Source: an uncultured Dehalococcoidia bacterium (GTDB taxonomy: Bacteria; Chloroflexota; Dehalococcoidia; Lucifugimonadales; UBA3495). Taken from it: DNA of 64,000 nt. The first letter of the stretch is position 1. Every line of letters starts with the position of its first letter. A program made the position numbers and the translations under genes. The notes below the pieces were generated by a model. It was not told the origin of the DNA. It searched no databases and saw only the letters and a list, made by a program, of their open reading frames with translations. Below are positions 1 to 8,253 of the stretch, piece after piece. Where the stretch lies: NCBI GenBank assembly GCA_951813535.1, contig OX638345.1, forward strand, positions 3,092,608 through 3,156,607. Direction: 5' to 3'.

Positions 1-41
1 ATCCGGTGAGTGTTCCGTGTAATTACCCTCCCACCGGCTGC

Positions 42-1370
42 TCAGGCCCGCGGTCCCTGGAGTTCGGCATCGTTGGACTGAGACGGCGACGGTCGCGGGT
101 TGCCCAGCAGGACGAAGCAAAGACACCCGATAAAGCCAACGACCATCGTTGCCGCTGAAAACATGAACAGCGATTCCCTGAAATCGATGATCGAGGCAAA
201 TGCCACCAGTGCCAGGGATTGAATTACGTGAGCCGGCACGATGGATATGCCAGTGATGGTCCCAAAGTTGCTCCTCCCGAAATAGACGCCGCGCGCCGCC
301 AGACCCAACGTGATTAAGCCCCCGGAACCAATGGCCATAATCACGGCGAACGGGACCACCGTCGGCGCTGCCTCAGCGAATAGCAGCAAAACGGTCGCCA
401 CAACCTGCAGCGCAGCGCAGCCGAACATTGCCCACCGGATGGGGACTCGGTCGCCAATCATCCCCACCAACCCGGTCGCCGCCAATGAGCTCAGTGTCAT
501 AGCCACAATTACTATGCCGCTTTCCAACAATGATAAGCCGCGTTCTGCCAGCAACAGCGGAATAACAAAGATAACCACAACCCACAAGGACGAGTTGAAG
601 CCGATGCCCAGGGTCATCAGCCAGAATGCCCGCGTTCGCATCGCCTCGCGCCATGTGTAGTCGGGTAATACGACGCCGCTCTGCGATTGATCTGGCTCAG
701 ACTCGGCAATGCTGCCCGGATCGACGCCATCGGGGAGTTGGCCGTGATCCTCAGGTCTATTTCGCACCAACCTTGACAGCGGCCAGATGAGCGCCAGCAA
801 CACTGCTGCCACGACCAGCCATGCCGCCGGAGTATTGACGGTCCCCAGCAACCCTGCTGCTATGCCGAGCGTCGGGATAAAAAGCCAGGCGGCGACTGAG
901 GGCAACAACATCAGGCCCATCGCGGTCGCTCGACGTCGCCGGAACCAGTTGTTTACCGCCGCCGCCATCGGCAAGTGCGAACCAGCGGTCGATCCGACGA
1001 CCAGCGCCAGGAGCGACAGGTAGTAGATCGGCATGAAGCTCGAGCCCGCGAGGAGCGCAAACCCGCCGCCCATGGAGGCAAATCCCCATACGACCGTGCG
1101 CCGGGCTCCCCAGCGGTCCACCGCCCATCCCACGAGTGGCATCAGCAACACCGGGGACACGGACTGCAACAGCCCCAACCATATTGCCAACCCCCTATCC
1201 CCGGTATCGTTAGCCAGTTGATCGCCCAGCAATGCACCGGCAATTTTCGGCATGCCGAAACCATCGCCGGCCACTGCCAGGACAAAGGCTGCGACCAGAA
1301 CCAGGCGCCACCCGTAGAACCGTCTCCGGCGCGGCGGCGCAGCCTCACCTGCGGTTACCGGATTATCCAT
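42..1370 (-). CDS. MFS transporter, monocarboxylate-carrier-like
   Basis: A 442-residue multi-pass membrane protein with about 12 hydrophobic segments split into two halves by a hydrophilic loop near residues 205-240. The N-terminus carries FYGW just before the first helix, and the first half has the MFS loop 2-3 signature DRWGARR; a basic NNWFRRRRATAMG segment precedes the next helix. FYGW plus the RNRPEDHGQLPDG loop is typical of the oxalate/formate and monocarboxylate (MCT-like) MFS branch, so an organic-acid substrate is likely but not shown. It lies on the same strand as the monooxygenase at 1511 but is separated from it by a hairpin, so it is probably its own transcript. Family call is firm; substrate is inference. 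Confidence 0.88.
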   Translation of the reverse strand: MDNPVTAGEAAPPRRRRFYGWRLVLVAAFVLAVAGDGFGMPKIAGALLGDQLANDTGDRGLAIWLGLLQSVSPVLLMPLVGWAVDRWGARRTVVWGFASMGGGFALLAGSSFMPIYYLSLLALVVGSTAGSHLPMAAAVNNWFRRRRATAMGLMLLPSVAAWLFIPTLGIAAGLLGTVNTPAAWLVVAAVLLALIWPLSRLVRNRPEDHGQLPDGVDPGSIAESEPDQSQSGVVLPDYTWREAMRTRAFWLMTLGIGFNSSLWVVVIFVIPLLLAERGLSLLESGIVIVAMTLSSLAATGLVGMIGDRVPIRWAMFGCAALQVVATVLLLFAEAAPTVVPFAVIMAIGSGGLITLGLAARGVYFGRSNFGTITGISIVPAHVIQSLALVAFASIIDFRESLFMFSAATMVVGFIGCLCFVLLGNPRPSPSQSNDAELQGPRA

Positions 1371-1432
1371 CTCGTAGCCCAGCGTTCAGCTCGCACTATT
1401 TTTCGACGCGCTGCACCAGCGCGAAACGCAAA

Positions 1433-1460
1433 CAGGGGCAGGATTTTCAACCCGCCCCTG
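1433..1460 (-). terminator. Hairpin downstream of the Baeyer-Villiger monooxygenase gene
   Basis: On the minus strand a 10-bp stem (CAGGGGCGGG with its near-perfect complement, one mismatch) closes a loop of about 8 nt and is followed by TTTG. It sits 50 bp beyond the stop of the monooxygenase gene and before the MFS gene, as expected for a terminator. The U tract is short. Confidence 0.55.
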
Positions 1461-1510
1461 CATTTTGTGCCAGGCCTCTAAAACCCCGTGGCCGGCGCGA
1501 TTGCTCCCGC

Positions 1511-3145
1511 CTAATCCAGGGTGAAGCCCTCGTAGTCGTTGGCGGCGACCTCGGCGCGCTTGGCGCGCATGGCCGGCGCCGTGTCCGGCGCGGTCAGCAG
1601 CACCCGGGCCTTGCCGGGTATGTTGGCGCCCACGAACCACGAATCCGCCTGCGTCCGCAGGATGTTCTCGCTGTCATCCTTCATGTGCTGCACCCACGCC
1701 TCCTCGGCCTCGGGCGTGGCCATGATCCGGGTGTGCCCGCTGTCCCGGACGTGGGCCATGGCGTCGGTGACCCACTCCACCAGCGGCTCCGCAGACCGGG
1801 GGAAGTTGCCCACGGAGGCGGCGTTGATGGTGAAAATGTTGGGGAAGCCGTAGCTGGACATTCCCATGTAGGTGCGGGGGCCGTTGGCAAACTTTTCCTT
1901 GAGCACCTCGCCGCCGATGCCCTCGATGTGAATCAGGTTGAGCGGGCCGGTGACGGCGTCGTAGCCGGTGGCGAAGATGATGACGTCCAGTTCGTGCTCG
2001 CTTCCGCTTTCCAGCTGAATGCCCCGGGGGGTCAGGCGCGCGATGGGGTCTTCGCGGACGTCAACCAGCAGGACGTTGTCGCGGTTGTAGACCTCGTAGT
2101 AACCGCTCTCGCAGGGCAGTCGCTTGGAGCCGAACATGTGGTTCTTGGGGGTCAGCTTCTCAGCGACTTCGGGATCGTGAACCCGCTCCCGAATCTTGTT
2201 GCGAACGAACTCGGCATAGTCTTCGTTGGCCTCGCCGGGCATCATGATGTCGTAGAAGTTTGACAGCCACTTCTTGAAACCGGGCTCGGCCCACAGCCGC
2301 TCGTACTGTTCCAGTTTTTCATCCTCGGAAACCGCCAGCGCGGAACGGGGATCAAACTCGTGCATGAAGGAACCGGGGGTGGACAAGCACTGCTCGAAAA
2401 TCTCGGGGTAGTGGTTCTTGATGTAGTCCTGCGTCTCCGGGTCGATGACGGCATTGCGGAGGGGCACGCAGTAGTTGGCGGTCCGCTGGAAGACCGTCAG
2501 GTGGGCGACTTCACCCACGATTTCCGGTATCAACTGGACGGCGGTGGCGCCGGTCCCGATGACGCCCACGCGCTTGCCGGCCAGGTCCATGCCTTCTTTG
2601 GGCCACCGGTTGGTATGGCACCACGCCCCTTCGTAACTCTCCAGACCCTCAAACTCGGGGACGTAGCGGGCCGACAGAATGCCGATGGCGGTGATGACAA
2701 ATTGCGCCCGGACCTGATACCCGTCGTCGGTCGTGATGTTCCACCGGTTGGCAGCTTCGTCATAGACCAGGGATGCAACCCGGGAGTTGAACCTGATGTC
2801 GCGGCGCAGGTCGAACTTGTCGGCGACGTAGTTGAGGTAGCGCTCGTTCTCCGGCTGGCCGGAGTAGTGTTCCTGCCACTCCCACTCCTGGAGCAGTTCC
2901 TCGGAGAAGGAATACCCGTAGGTGTAGCTCTCGGAGTCGAAGCGGGCCCCAGGATACCGGTTCCAGTACCAGGTGCCGCCAACGCCGTCGCCTTCCTCGA
3001 GCGACCTTACCGAGAAGCCCAGCCGCCGCAACCGGTACAGGGAATACAACCCTGTGACCCCGGCGCCGATGACGACAACGTCAAATTCTTCTACGCCTCC
3101 GGCGGAATGCCCGTTGGAAGACGTTTGCTGCAAGGACGTAGTCAT
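1511..3145 (-). CDS. Flavin-containing Baeyer-Villiger monooxygenase
   Basis: A 544-residue FAD/NADPH enzyme of the cyclohexanone/phenylacetone monooxygenase type, which would insert oxygen next to a ketone to give an ester or lactone. The FAD-binding GAGVTG lies at residues 27-32, followed by the GGTWYWNRYPGARFD block at about 56-70 that is characteristic of the family. The NADPH-binding GTGATA is at 197-202. The family fingerprint FxGxxxHxxxWP is present at 171-182 as YEGAWCHTNRWP, so its first Phe is Tyr here. An AGGAGGG ribosome site lies 5 nt upstream of the ATG. Length is normal for the class. The ketone substrate cannot be told from sequence. Confidence 0.93.
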   Translation of the reverse strand: MTTSLQQTSSNGHSAGGVEEFDVVVIGAGVTGLYSLYRLRRLGFSVRSLEEGDGVGGTWYWNRYPGARFDSESYTYGYSFSEELLQEWEWQEHYSGQPENERYLNYVADKFDLRRDIRFNSRVASLVYDEAANRWNITTDDGYQVRAQFVITAIGILSARYVPEFEGLESYEGAWCHTNRWPKEGMDLAGKRVGVIGTGATAVQLIPEIVGEVAHLTVFQRTANYCVPLRNAVIDPETQDYIKNHYPEIFEQCLSTPGSFMHEFDPRSALAVSEDEKLEQYERLWAEPGFKKWLSNFYDIMMPGEANEDYAEFVRNKIRERVHDPEVAEKLTPKNHMFGSKRLPCESGYYEVYNRDNVLLVDVREDPIARLTPRGIQLESGSEHELDVIIFATGYDAVTGPLNLIHIEGIGGEVLKEKFANGPRTYMGMSSYGFPNIFTINAASVGNFPRSAEPLVEWVTDAMAHVRDSGHTRIMATPEAEEAWVQHMKDDSENILRTQADSWFVGANIPGKARVLLTAPDTAPAMRAKRAEVAANDYEGFTLD

Positions 3146-3202
3146 AAATCCCTCCTGTTACCCTGGTGACACGCGTCGGCCAAAAATGGATACGGTGGCC
3201 CG

Positions 3203-3208
3203 ATTATA
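3203..3208 (-). promoter_or_regulatory. Candidate -10 box for the Baeyer-Villiger monooxygenase
   Basis: A perfect TATAAT on the minus strand, preceded directly by TG, about 58 bp upstream of the start at 3145. No convincing -35 at 16-18 bp. Confidence 0.4.
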
Positions 3209-3280
3209 CACTGGGAAAGCGTTCCGGGTGGCTGGAGGCGCTAGGAAATCCTGCGGGTCGCCTGACGGTCGCTCGCCCGC

Positions 3281-3289
3281 TGCTATACT
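3281..3289 (+). promoter_or_regulatory. Extended -10 promoter for the tandem dimeric-barrel gene
   Basis: TGCTATACT, a TG-N-TATAAT-like extended -10 box, 58 bp upstream of the ATG at 3348. There is no recognisable -35. The same arrangement recurs before many genes of this window. Confidence 0.5.
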
Positions 3290-3347
3290 GCCGGTTAGAC
3301 TGAAAATCCGAGGCGCACCGGTGCGTCCGACGAGACGGAGTTGAGCT

Positions 3348-4022
3348 ATGGCGACGAGGAGAAAAGGCGACGGACTGTTGCTGGTGTACAGCGACGTGGC
3401 GCCGGAGCACGACGAGGAATACAACCGCTGGTACAACGAGGAGCATATCCCCGAGCGTCTGTCGATACCGGGCGTGCTCGACGCTGCCCGCTACCAGGCG
3501 GTCCAGGGCGGCCCCAAATACCTGGCGGTGTACGAGCTGGACAGTCACGAAGCGTGGTACTCGGACGGGTGGCAGAAATGGCTGAAAGAACCCACCGAGT
3601 GGTCGCGACGCATGTCCCCCAGCGTGATCGGCACGGAGTACATCCGCAACCTTTACAAGCGGGTGCATCCCCAGGAACTATCCGAGGAGACGGCGCAGGC
3701 CGGCATGTCTCCCCTGATCCTGGTGGGCCGGATGTCGGTCCCGGACCATCTTGAGGCCAAGTGGAACGACGCTTACAACAACGAGCGACTGCCCATGGCC
3801 CTCGACATCCCCGGCTACATCCGCGCCCGCCGGTTCCAGGCCGTGATGGGCGAGCCCAAGTACGCCACCGTTCACGAGATGGAATCGCTCCAGATCGCCG
3901 AAAGCGATGCCTGGAAGAACTGGAGTACCATCGTGACACCGGTCTGGACCCACGAGGTGCGCCCGCACATGGTCCACGGCGAAGGATCTCCCGGGGTATA
4001 CCAGCGCATCTTCCCGGAATAG
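3348..4022 (+). CDS. Tandem dimeric alpha-beta barrel (EthD/ferredoxin-like fold) protein
   Basis: A 224-residue soluble protein built from two similar halves, about residues 8-105 and 118-218. Each half opens with a hydrophobic strand (LLLVYSDVAPEH; LILVGRMSVPDH), then an acidic/aromatic helix ending in NEEHIPERLSIPG or NNERLPMALDIPG, then ARYQAVQGGPKYLAVYEL or ARRFQAVMGEPKYATVHEM. This is the layout of EthD/dimeric alpha-beta barrel proteins, here fused in tandem so that one chain could form what is normally a dimer. Such folds include small oxygenases, isomerases and dehalogenase-like enzymes; no catalytic residue identifies which. It stands next to the monooxygenase gene, divergently transcribed, so a role in the same catabolism is possible but unproven. 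Confidence 0.7.
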   Translation: MATRRKGDGLLLVYSDVAPEHDEEYNRWYNEEHIPERLSIPGVLDAARYQAVQGGPKYLAVYELDSHEAWYSDGWQKWLKEPTEWSRRMSPSVIGTEYIRNLYKRVHPQELSEETAQAGMSPLILVGRMSVPDHLEAKWNDAYNNERLPMALDIPGYIRARRFQAVMGEPKYATVHEMESLQIAESDAWKNWSTIVTPVWTHEVRPHMVHGEGSPGVYQRIFPE

Positions 4023-4048
4023 GAACCGTCACATCTGGCAATCTGCAA

Positions 4049-4070
4049 GGGGCGGCCGGTTGGTCGCCCC
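4049..4070. terminator. Hairpin between convergent genes
   Basis: A 9-bp stem (GGGGCGGCC pairing with GGTCGCCCC, one G-T pair) and a 4-nt loop lie between the convergent genes ending at 4022 and 4092. There is no clear U tract, so this is a candidate bidirectional terminator. Confidence 0.5.
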
Positions 4071-4091
4071 TCGGCTTGCCACGGATGTAGG

Positions 4092-5258
4092 TCAGGTGTA
4101 CAGCGAAGCCGTAGTCTCAGCGCCCATCAGCACCTGCCCGCCGTGCTCGAAGTTGTTGGGCAGGCCGGAAATGTGCTGGCCGCTGACGTGCAGGTCGCGG
4201 AAGAACCGTTCCAGCCCCACCGAGCGGTGGATGGCGTTGGTGCCAGCCACGTTGAACAGCCGGTCCACCACGTCCACGGAGCGGCGGATGGCATGGGTTA
4301 TGGCCAGACGAGCCCGCACGGCCCGATCCATGAGGTCGCTCTTCTGGTGCACCTGGGCGTCCCACATGCTGCCCACCGCGTCCAGCACGTAGGTGCGCGC
4401 CCCGTCCAGTATGGCCTCGCATTCGCCGTACGTTATCTGAACGTAGTTGCGGTCGCGCAGCAGCATGGGCGAGTTGGTCGTGCCGGCGCCGGTGGCCAGG
4501 TCGTGAAACGCGTTCATCGCGCCGCGGGCCATGCCCAAGGCGTTACCCGCGGCCAGCGTCCAGCTGATCAGGATCGAGGTCTGGGCCGGGTTGTACAGCG
4601 GGCCGGGATGATACGACGGGTCGCCGCGCCGGTAGGAGTGGCGCGCCGGCACGAACACGTCGGAATACTCGCAGTCGTTGCTGGCGGTGCCGCGCATCCC
4701 CAGGGTGGTCCAGTTATCGATCACCGTCCCTGATGCGACGGGCGCGACGACCACCTGTGTAGCCGGGCTGCCATCGTCGTTGCGCGCCGGCGACCCGTCG
4801 TGCTGCAGCAGGCGGCAGTTGAGGAACAGCGCGGTGGAGTGGTCGATCCCGCTCAGGTAGTTCCAGCGCCCGTTGATGACGTACCCGCCCTCGGTGATGG
4901 TCGCCGTGCCTTCCGGTCGCGCCGAGCCGGAACCCAGCATGGCCGGAGGATCACCGAAAATCTCCTTCACGGCATCAACGGTGAGACGAGCCAGCGCCGC
5001 CGTGATCGCGCTCCCGTTGAACACGCACCACCCTGCGGACCCGTCGGCCCGGGATATGGTTTCCACCACCCGAAACGCCGTCAGCGGATCAAGTTCGGGA
5101 CCGCCCAACGCCTGTGGCGCGTACAGGCAGAACAGATTGTGCGCCGCCATCCGGTCGGCCAGATCGGGCGGCAGTTGACACTCCGCGTCAATCCGGTCGA
5201 GGTTCGCCAGGATTTCCGGCTCAAAGGTTTCGGCAACGCGGACCAGGTCTTCGGGCAT
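4092..5258 (-). CDS. Acyl-CoA dehydrogenase-fold flavin monooxygenase/oxidoreductase
   Basis: A 388-residue protein with the three-part acyl-CoA dehydrogenase fold. An N-terminal helical region holds PQALGGPELDPLTAFRVVETISRADGS, a central beta domain has TWxTLGMRGTASND-type residues (NWTTLGMRGTASNDCEYSD near 180-200), and the C-terminal helical domain contains an Arg/Asn-rich NAIHRSVGLERFFRDLH segment. This combination is closer to the group D flavin monooxygenases (HsaA, DszC, IacA-like) than to true acyl-CoA dehydrogenases, which use a Glu base not evident here. It likely oxidises an aromatic or steroid-like substrate with FMNH2 supplied by a separate reductase. No reductase is adjacent. 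Substrate unknown. Confidence 0.8.
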   Translation of the reverse strand: MPEDLVRVAETFEPEILANLDRIDAECQLPPDLADRMAAHNLFCLYAPQALGGPELDPLTAFRVVETISRADGSAGWCVFNGSAITAALARLTVDAVKEIFGDPPAMLGSGSARPEGTATITEGGYVINGRWNYLSGIDHSTALFLNCRLLQHDGSPARNDDGSPATQVVVAPVASGTVIDNWTTLGMRGTASNDCEYSDVFVPARHSYRRGDPSYHPGPLYNPAQTSILISWTLAAGNALGMARGAMNAFHDLATGAGTTNSPMLLRDRNYVQITYGECEAILDGARTYVLDAVGSMWDAQVHQKSDLMDRAVRARLAITHAIRRSVDVVDRLFNVAGTNAIHRSVGLERFFRDLHVSGQHISGLPNNFEHGGQVLMGAETTASLYT

Positions 5259-5290
5259 TGAGCGGCTCCATCAGTGATGCTGTGCCGGAC

Positions 5291-5296
5291 ATTATA
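5291..5296 (-). promoter_or_regulatory. Candidate -10 box for the acyl-CoA dehydrogenase-fold gene
   Basis: A perfect TATAAT on the minus strand, 33 bp upstream of the start at 5258, preceded by GGC and without a clear -35. Confidence 0.4.
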
Positions 5297-5401
5297 GCCG
5301 TGGGATATCGACGTCCCACCGGAGGATGACTCGGGCGGCGATGGATAGCCCGGTCTGTACGCCCGTTGGCCGGCGGCTTTACAATGGATATCCGGCGCTG
5401 C

Positions 5402-5489
5402 GGAGGGATGGCAGAGTGGACGATTGCGACGGTCTTGAAAACCGTTAACCCTCACGGGTTCGTGGGTTCGAATCCCACTCCCTCCGCCA
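5402..5489 (+). tRNA. tRNA-Ser (anticodon UGA)
   Basis: An 88-nt class II tRNA with a complete cloverleaf. The acceptor GGAGGGA (5402-5408) pairs with TCCCTCC (5479-5485), followed by the discriminator G and an encoded CCA (5487-5489). The anticodon stem ACGGT/ACCGT flanks the loop CTTGAAA, so the anticodon TGA is at 5436-5438. A long variable arm (AACCCTCACGGGTTC) and the T-arm GTGGGTTCGAATCCCAC complete it. The long variable arm and the UGA anticodon together identify serine. Confidence 0.97.
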
Positions 5490-5506
5490 ATCGGAAGATC
5501 ACCCGA

Positions 5507-5950
5507 TCACCATTGCCGGCCCGGCTCCCGCTCCTGCATCAACTCTCCAAACAGGGTGAGCACCTGGTCGATGCGCAGCACGACGATTGCACCGACGCTG
5601 CCCTGCAGGTAGCGCTCGTTCACCAACCCCGATTCCAGCAAGCGATCGGTCATGTCCTCGAACACCTGCCCCTCCCGGTGCACGGAGGCGGTGCAGCGGA
5701 ACTTCCAGCCGGCGTCCTGCTCGGTGTTGCGGAACAGGACGATGACCTTCGGGTTCCCCTCAATGTGGTCCAGGGGGTTGCGGCCGGTGCGGTCACGGTA
5801 GATCAGCGTATCCTCGCCCACCGTGAGCACGGTTCCGATGTACCCGCAGTTGGGCGTGCCGTCATCGGAGGCGGTCGCCACGATGCAGGGGTAGCCGTCG
5901 TCACGGGCACGGTTGATCAACCGCGACATTTCTTCGGTCAGTTGTATCAT
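5507..5950 (-). CDS. Pyridoxamine-5'-phosphate oxidase-like FMN-binding protein
   Basis: A 147-residue split-barrel flavoprotein. The sequence begins with a helix (MIQLTEEMSRLINRAR), then the first barrel strands CIVATASDDGTPNCGYIGTV, LIYRDRTGRNPLDHIEGNPKVIVLF and WKFRCTASVHREG, a pattern typical of PNPOx-like and general-stress FMN proteins. It would bind FMN or F420 in a homodimer; its substrate is not known, and it lacks the PLP-binding tail of true PdxH. I chose the ATG at 5950 because it sits one base after the stop of the preceding gene (5952), which indicates translational coupling; longer versions would run far into that gene. It is the last gene of a three-gene operon. Confidence 0.82.
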   Translation of the reverse strand: MIQLTEEMSRLINRARDDGYPCIVATASDDGTPNCGYIGTVLTVGEDTLIYRDRTGRNPLDHIEGNPKVIVLFRNTEQDAGWKFRCTASVHREGQVFEDMTDRLLESGLVNERYLQGSVGAIVVLRIDQVLTLFGELMQEREPGRQW

Positions 5951-5951
5951 C

Positions 5952-7031
5952 TCAACCCTCTCCGACGGCCGGCGCTCGTCCGGCGTTGATGTACTCCACC
6001 GCGCGACGGTGGCTTTCCAGCAGGCCGGGAACGCGGGCCGGGTCGGTACGGCCCCAACCGCACTCGCTGGCCACGCCAAAGGAATCGGCGAATCCTCGGG
6101 CGGCGTCGATGCGAGTTCGGTCACCGACCTCGTCGTCATGGTGGATCAGGCCCAGGATCAAGTCAGTCGCATCGGGCAATCGCAGCCCATCCAGCGGCGC
6201 GAAATATTCGCGATCCGTTCTATCCTGGGGAACCGGCATGTGCATGAAGTCCAGGGGCCGCTCCAACTGACCTGCAATCCCGTTGGCGATCTCGACCAGG
6301 ATCCCCATGTCCCTCGGCATCACCAAGTGCTCATCGCGGGGCGACCCGTAGCACAGGTGGTAGCCAAGATCCACTGTCTCCGGAACGGCGTTGCCCAGCC
6401 GTCCAAGCTCGGCGAAAATCTGTTCCTTGTAGTCGGCGGGTCGGTGCGGGAAGTAGTCCTCGAACACCAGCACTTCCTGGCAAACGTCCCACTGTATAGA
6501 CAGGCGGTCATGCGGGGCGGACGCAAGAGTCTCATTGACCGCCGACAGCAATGAGCGCTCGTAGGTGGGTAAGTACGCGTCGCGCGCCGACGGGCTCACG
6601 TACATGTACGCCGTTGCCATCGGTGTGGGCAGCGACACCTGGAAAAGGGCGTCACCCGGAATGACCCCATCTCCTTGTAGGCGGGCATACAGGTCGAAGG
6701 ACTCCAGCGCCGCCTCGGCGTAACCGGTGGGAAAGTCGACGGTGCCCGCGTCAACGCCCGGCCTGAAGCGAATGTAGGAAGTTTCGCGCAGCAACTGGCC
6801 GTCCCACTGATACAGGGCGTAGGGCGGCTCGTCCGGATCGGGCTCCATGGCCGGATGCTGCTCCAGCATCTCCCGCTGGAACCAGATCCAGCGACCGCGC
6901 CTTCCGGTTTCGCCGTCGGAGATCCGCCGCAGGTGCTCACGCCAGGCATCGCTCACGGTCCGGAAAACGGTTTCCGCATCGGGCAGCGGAACACTGCCCA
7001 CCAGGTGCGCCCAGCTACTCGCTTCAACCAT
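5952..7031 (-). CDS. MetE C-terminal-like (UROD/MetE superfamily) protein
   Basis: A 359-residue protein resembling the lone C-terminal TIM-barrel of cobalamin-independent methionine synthase. Visible marks are HLVGSVPLPDAETVF near the start, the central HLCYGSPRDEH (compare His-x-Cys of the MetE zinc site) and VASECGWGRTDPARVP near the end (second zinc Cys). With no N-terminal half it is probably not a full methionine synthase; stand-alone members use other methyl donors or unknown substrates. I start it at the ATG at 7031, which lies after the stop of the upstream dipeptidase gene (7063); the longer reading would overlap that gene by 41 bp. Middle gene of the operon. Confidence 0.7.
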   Translation of the reverse strand: MVEASSWAHLVGSVPLPDAETVFRTVSDAWREHLRRISDGETGRRGRWIWFQREMLEQHPAMEPDPDEPPYALYQWDGQLLRETSYIRFRPGVDAGTVDFPTGYAEAALESFDLYARLQGDGVIPGDALFQVSLPTPMATAYMYVSPSARDAYLPTYERSLLSAVNETLASAPHDRLSIQWDVCQEVLVFEDYFPHRPADYKEQIFAELGRLGNAVPETVDLGYHLCYGSPRDEHLVMPRDMGILVEIANGIAGQLERPLDFMHMPVPQDRTDREYFAPLDGLRLPDATDLILGLIHHDDEVGDRTRIDAARGFADSFGVASECGWGRTDPARVPGLLESHRRAVEYINAGRAPAVGEG

Positions 7032-7062
7032 AAATCCCCGATCGACCCGTCCGGGCGGCAGA

Positions 7063-8175
7063 TCAGCCGATGACGCGGCGGAAGTAGTCCAGGGCGTTGC
7101 CACCGACTATCTTGAGCACGTCCTCGTCGGAGTGGCCCCGCCGGATCAGGCCCCGCACGATGTTCTTCCCGTCGGCGGGTGACTCCAGGCCGTTGAGGTA
7201 CGGAGCCGGCAGTTGGTCCGGTCCCCGTCCCAAAAGCACCCGGTGGAACGCCACGTGGTCGCCCACGGTGGTATCGGTCCCGATGCCCACGTGATCGACG
7301 CCCACCAGGTTGACCATGTAGTCATAGTGGTCCAGAACGCACTCGATGTCCTGCTCGGGATCGTCGCTGAGGGAGTTGGGCACGGCGGTGATGCAGACCA
7401 GGCCGCCGTTGCGGGCGCAGGCCAACAGCTCCTCGTCCCGGCGGGTCCGGCCGTTGGGGCGTAGCGTGTAGGACGCGTTGTGGCTGAACACCGTCGGCGC
7501 GCGGGAAACCTCGATGGCGTCCATCGCCGTGGGGGTCGAGGCGTGGGACAGATCAACGGCCATGCCCAGGTCGTTCATACGGTGAACCACCTCCACGCCG
7601 AAGTCGCTCAGACCCCCCGGGTTGCGCTCCGTCTGGCCGTCGCCGATGAAGTTGCGCCGGTTGTAGGTGATTCCGGCCAGGCGCACGCCCATGCCGAACA
7701 GCGCGTCCACCCGCTCGATGCGGTTCCCGATGGCCAGGTGTTCCAGCGTGGGCAGGAAGCCGATCTTGCCCTGCTGGCGCGCCGCCATTATCTCGTCTGC
7801 GTTGCCCACCCGCACGATGCTATCCTGGGTCGCCACGTCGGCCAGCATCCCGCCAACCTCGGCGGCGATGTCCTCATATTCCATGAAGGACATATCAGTG
7901 GTGCTCTTGAACCCGCTGAACGCGCTGGCGGTGGTGACCGCAGACCAGCCTCCGGCCTCTACCGCCTGGTAGCCGTACTGGTAGCGGCTGGTGCGCAGGA
8001 ACTCGATGAACCGGTCCATGTCCTCCGGCAACAGGAAGGGGTGCTGGTGAACGTCGATCATGACCGCCTGGTCCATGATGCGCTCGAAGCGGGTCTGCTC
8101 GGCGGCGCTCAGTGGCACCTCCGACGACGGCACGCGGCCGACCTCGCGGACCATTTCGAAAATCTGAGTGACCAT
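7063..8175 (-). CDS. Membrane dipeptidase family protein (peptidase M19)
   Basis: A 370-residue amidohydrolase-fold enzyme of the renal dipeptidase family. Metal-binding features are DVHQHPFLL near residue 40 (the family usually has D-x-H-x-D, so the second Asp is His here), a Glu in LPTLEHLAIG, the His of DLSHAS, the SHNAS motif, and the VGIGTDTT segment near the C-terminus. Bacterial homologues cleave dipeptides or D-amino-acid dipeptides. The start is the ATG at 8175, 6 nt after a GGAGGG ribosome site; a TTG two codons earlier would overlap that site. It is the first gene of an operon with the MetE-like and PNPOx-like genes, with gaps of 31 and 1 bp. Confidence 0.88.
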   Translation of the reverse strand: MVTQIFEMVREVGRVPSSEVPLSAAEQTRFERIMDQAVMIDVHQHPFLLPEDMDRFIEFLRTSRYQYGYQAVEAGGWSAVTTASAFSGFKSTTDMSFMEYEDIAAEVGGMLADVATQDSIVRVGNADEIMAARQQGKIGFLPTLEHLAIGNRIERVDALFGMGVRLAGITYNRRNFIGDGQTERNPGGLSDFGVEVVHRMNDLGMAVDLSHASTPTAMDAIEVSRAPTVFSHNASYTLRPNGRTRRDEELLACARNGGLVCITAVPNSLSDDPEQDIECVLDHYDYMVNLVGVDHVGIGTDTTVGDHVAFHRVLLGRGPDQLPAPYLNGLESPADGKNIVRGLIRRGHSDEDVLKIVGGNALDYFRRVIG

Positions 8176-8253
8176 GGACAACCCTCCTTTAATCTACGGT
8201 CAACAGCCCATGCGGTACACGCGGTTCGGTAACCGTGGGCGGCGAGGTCACGT

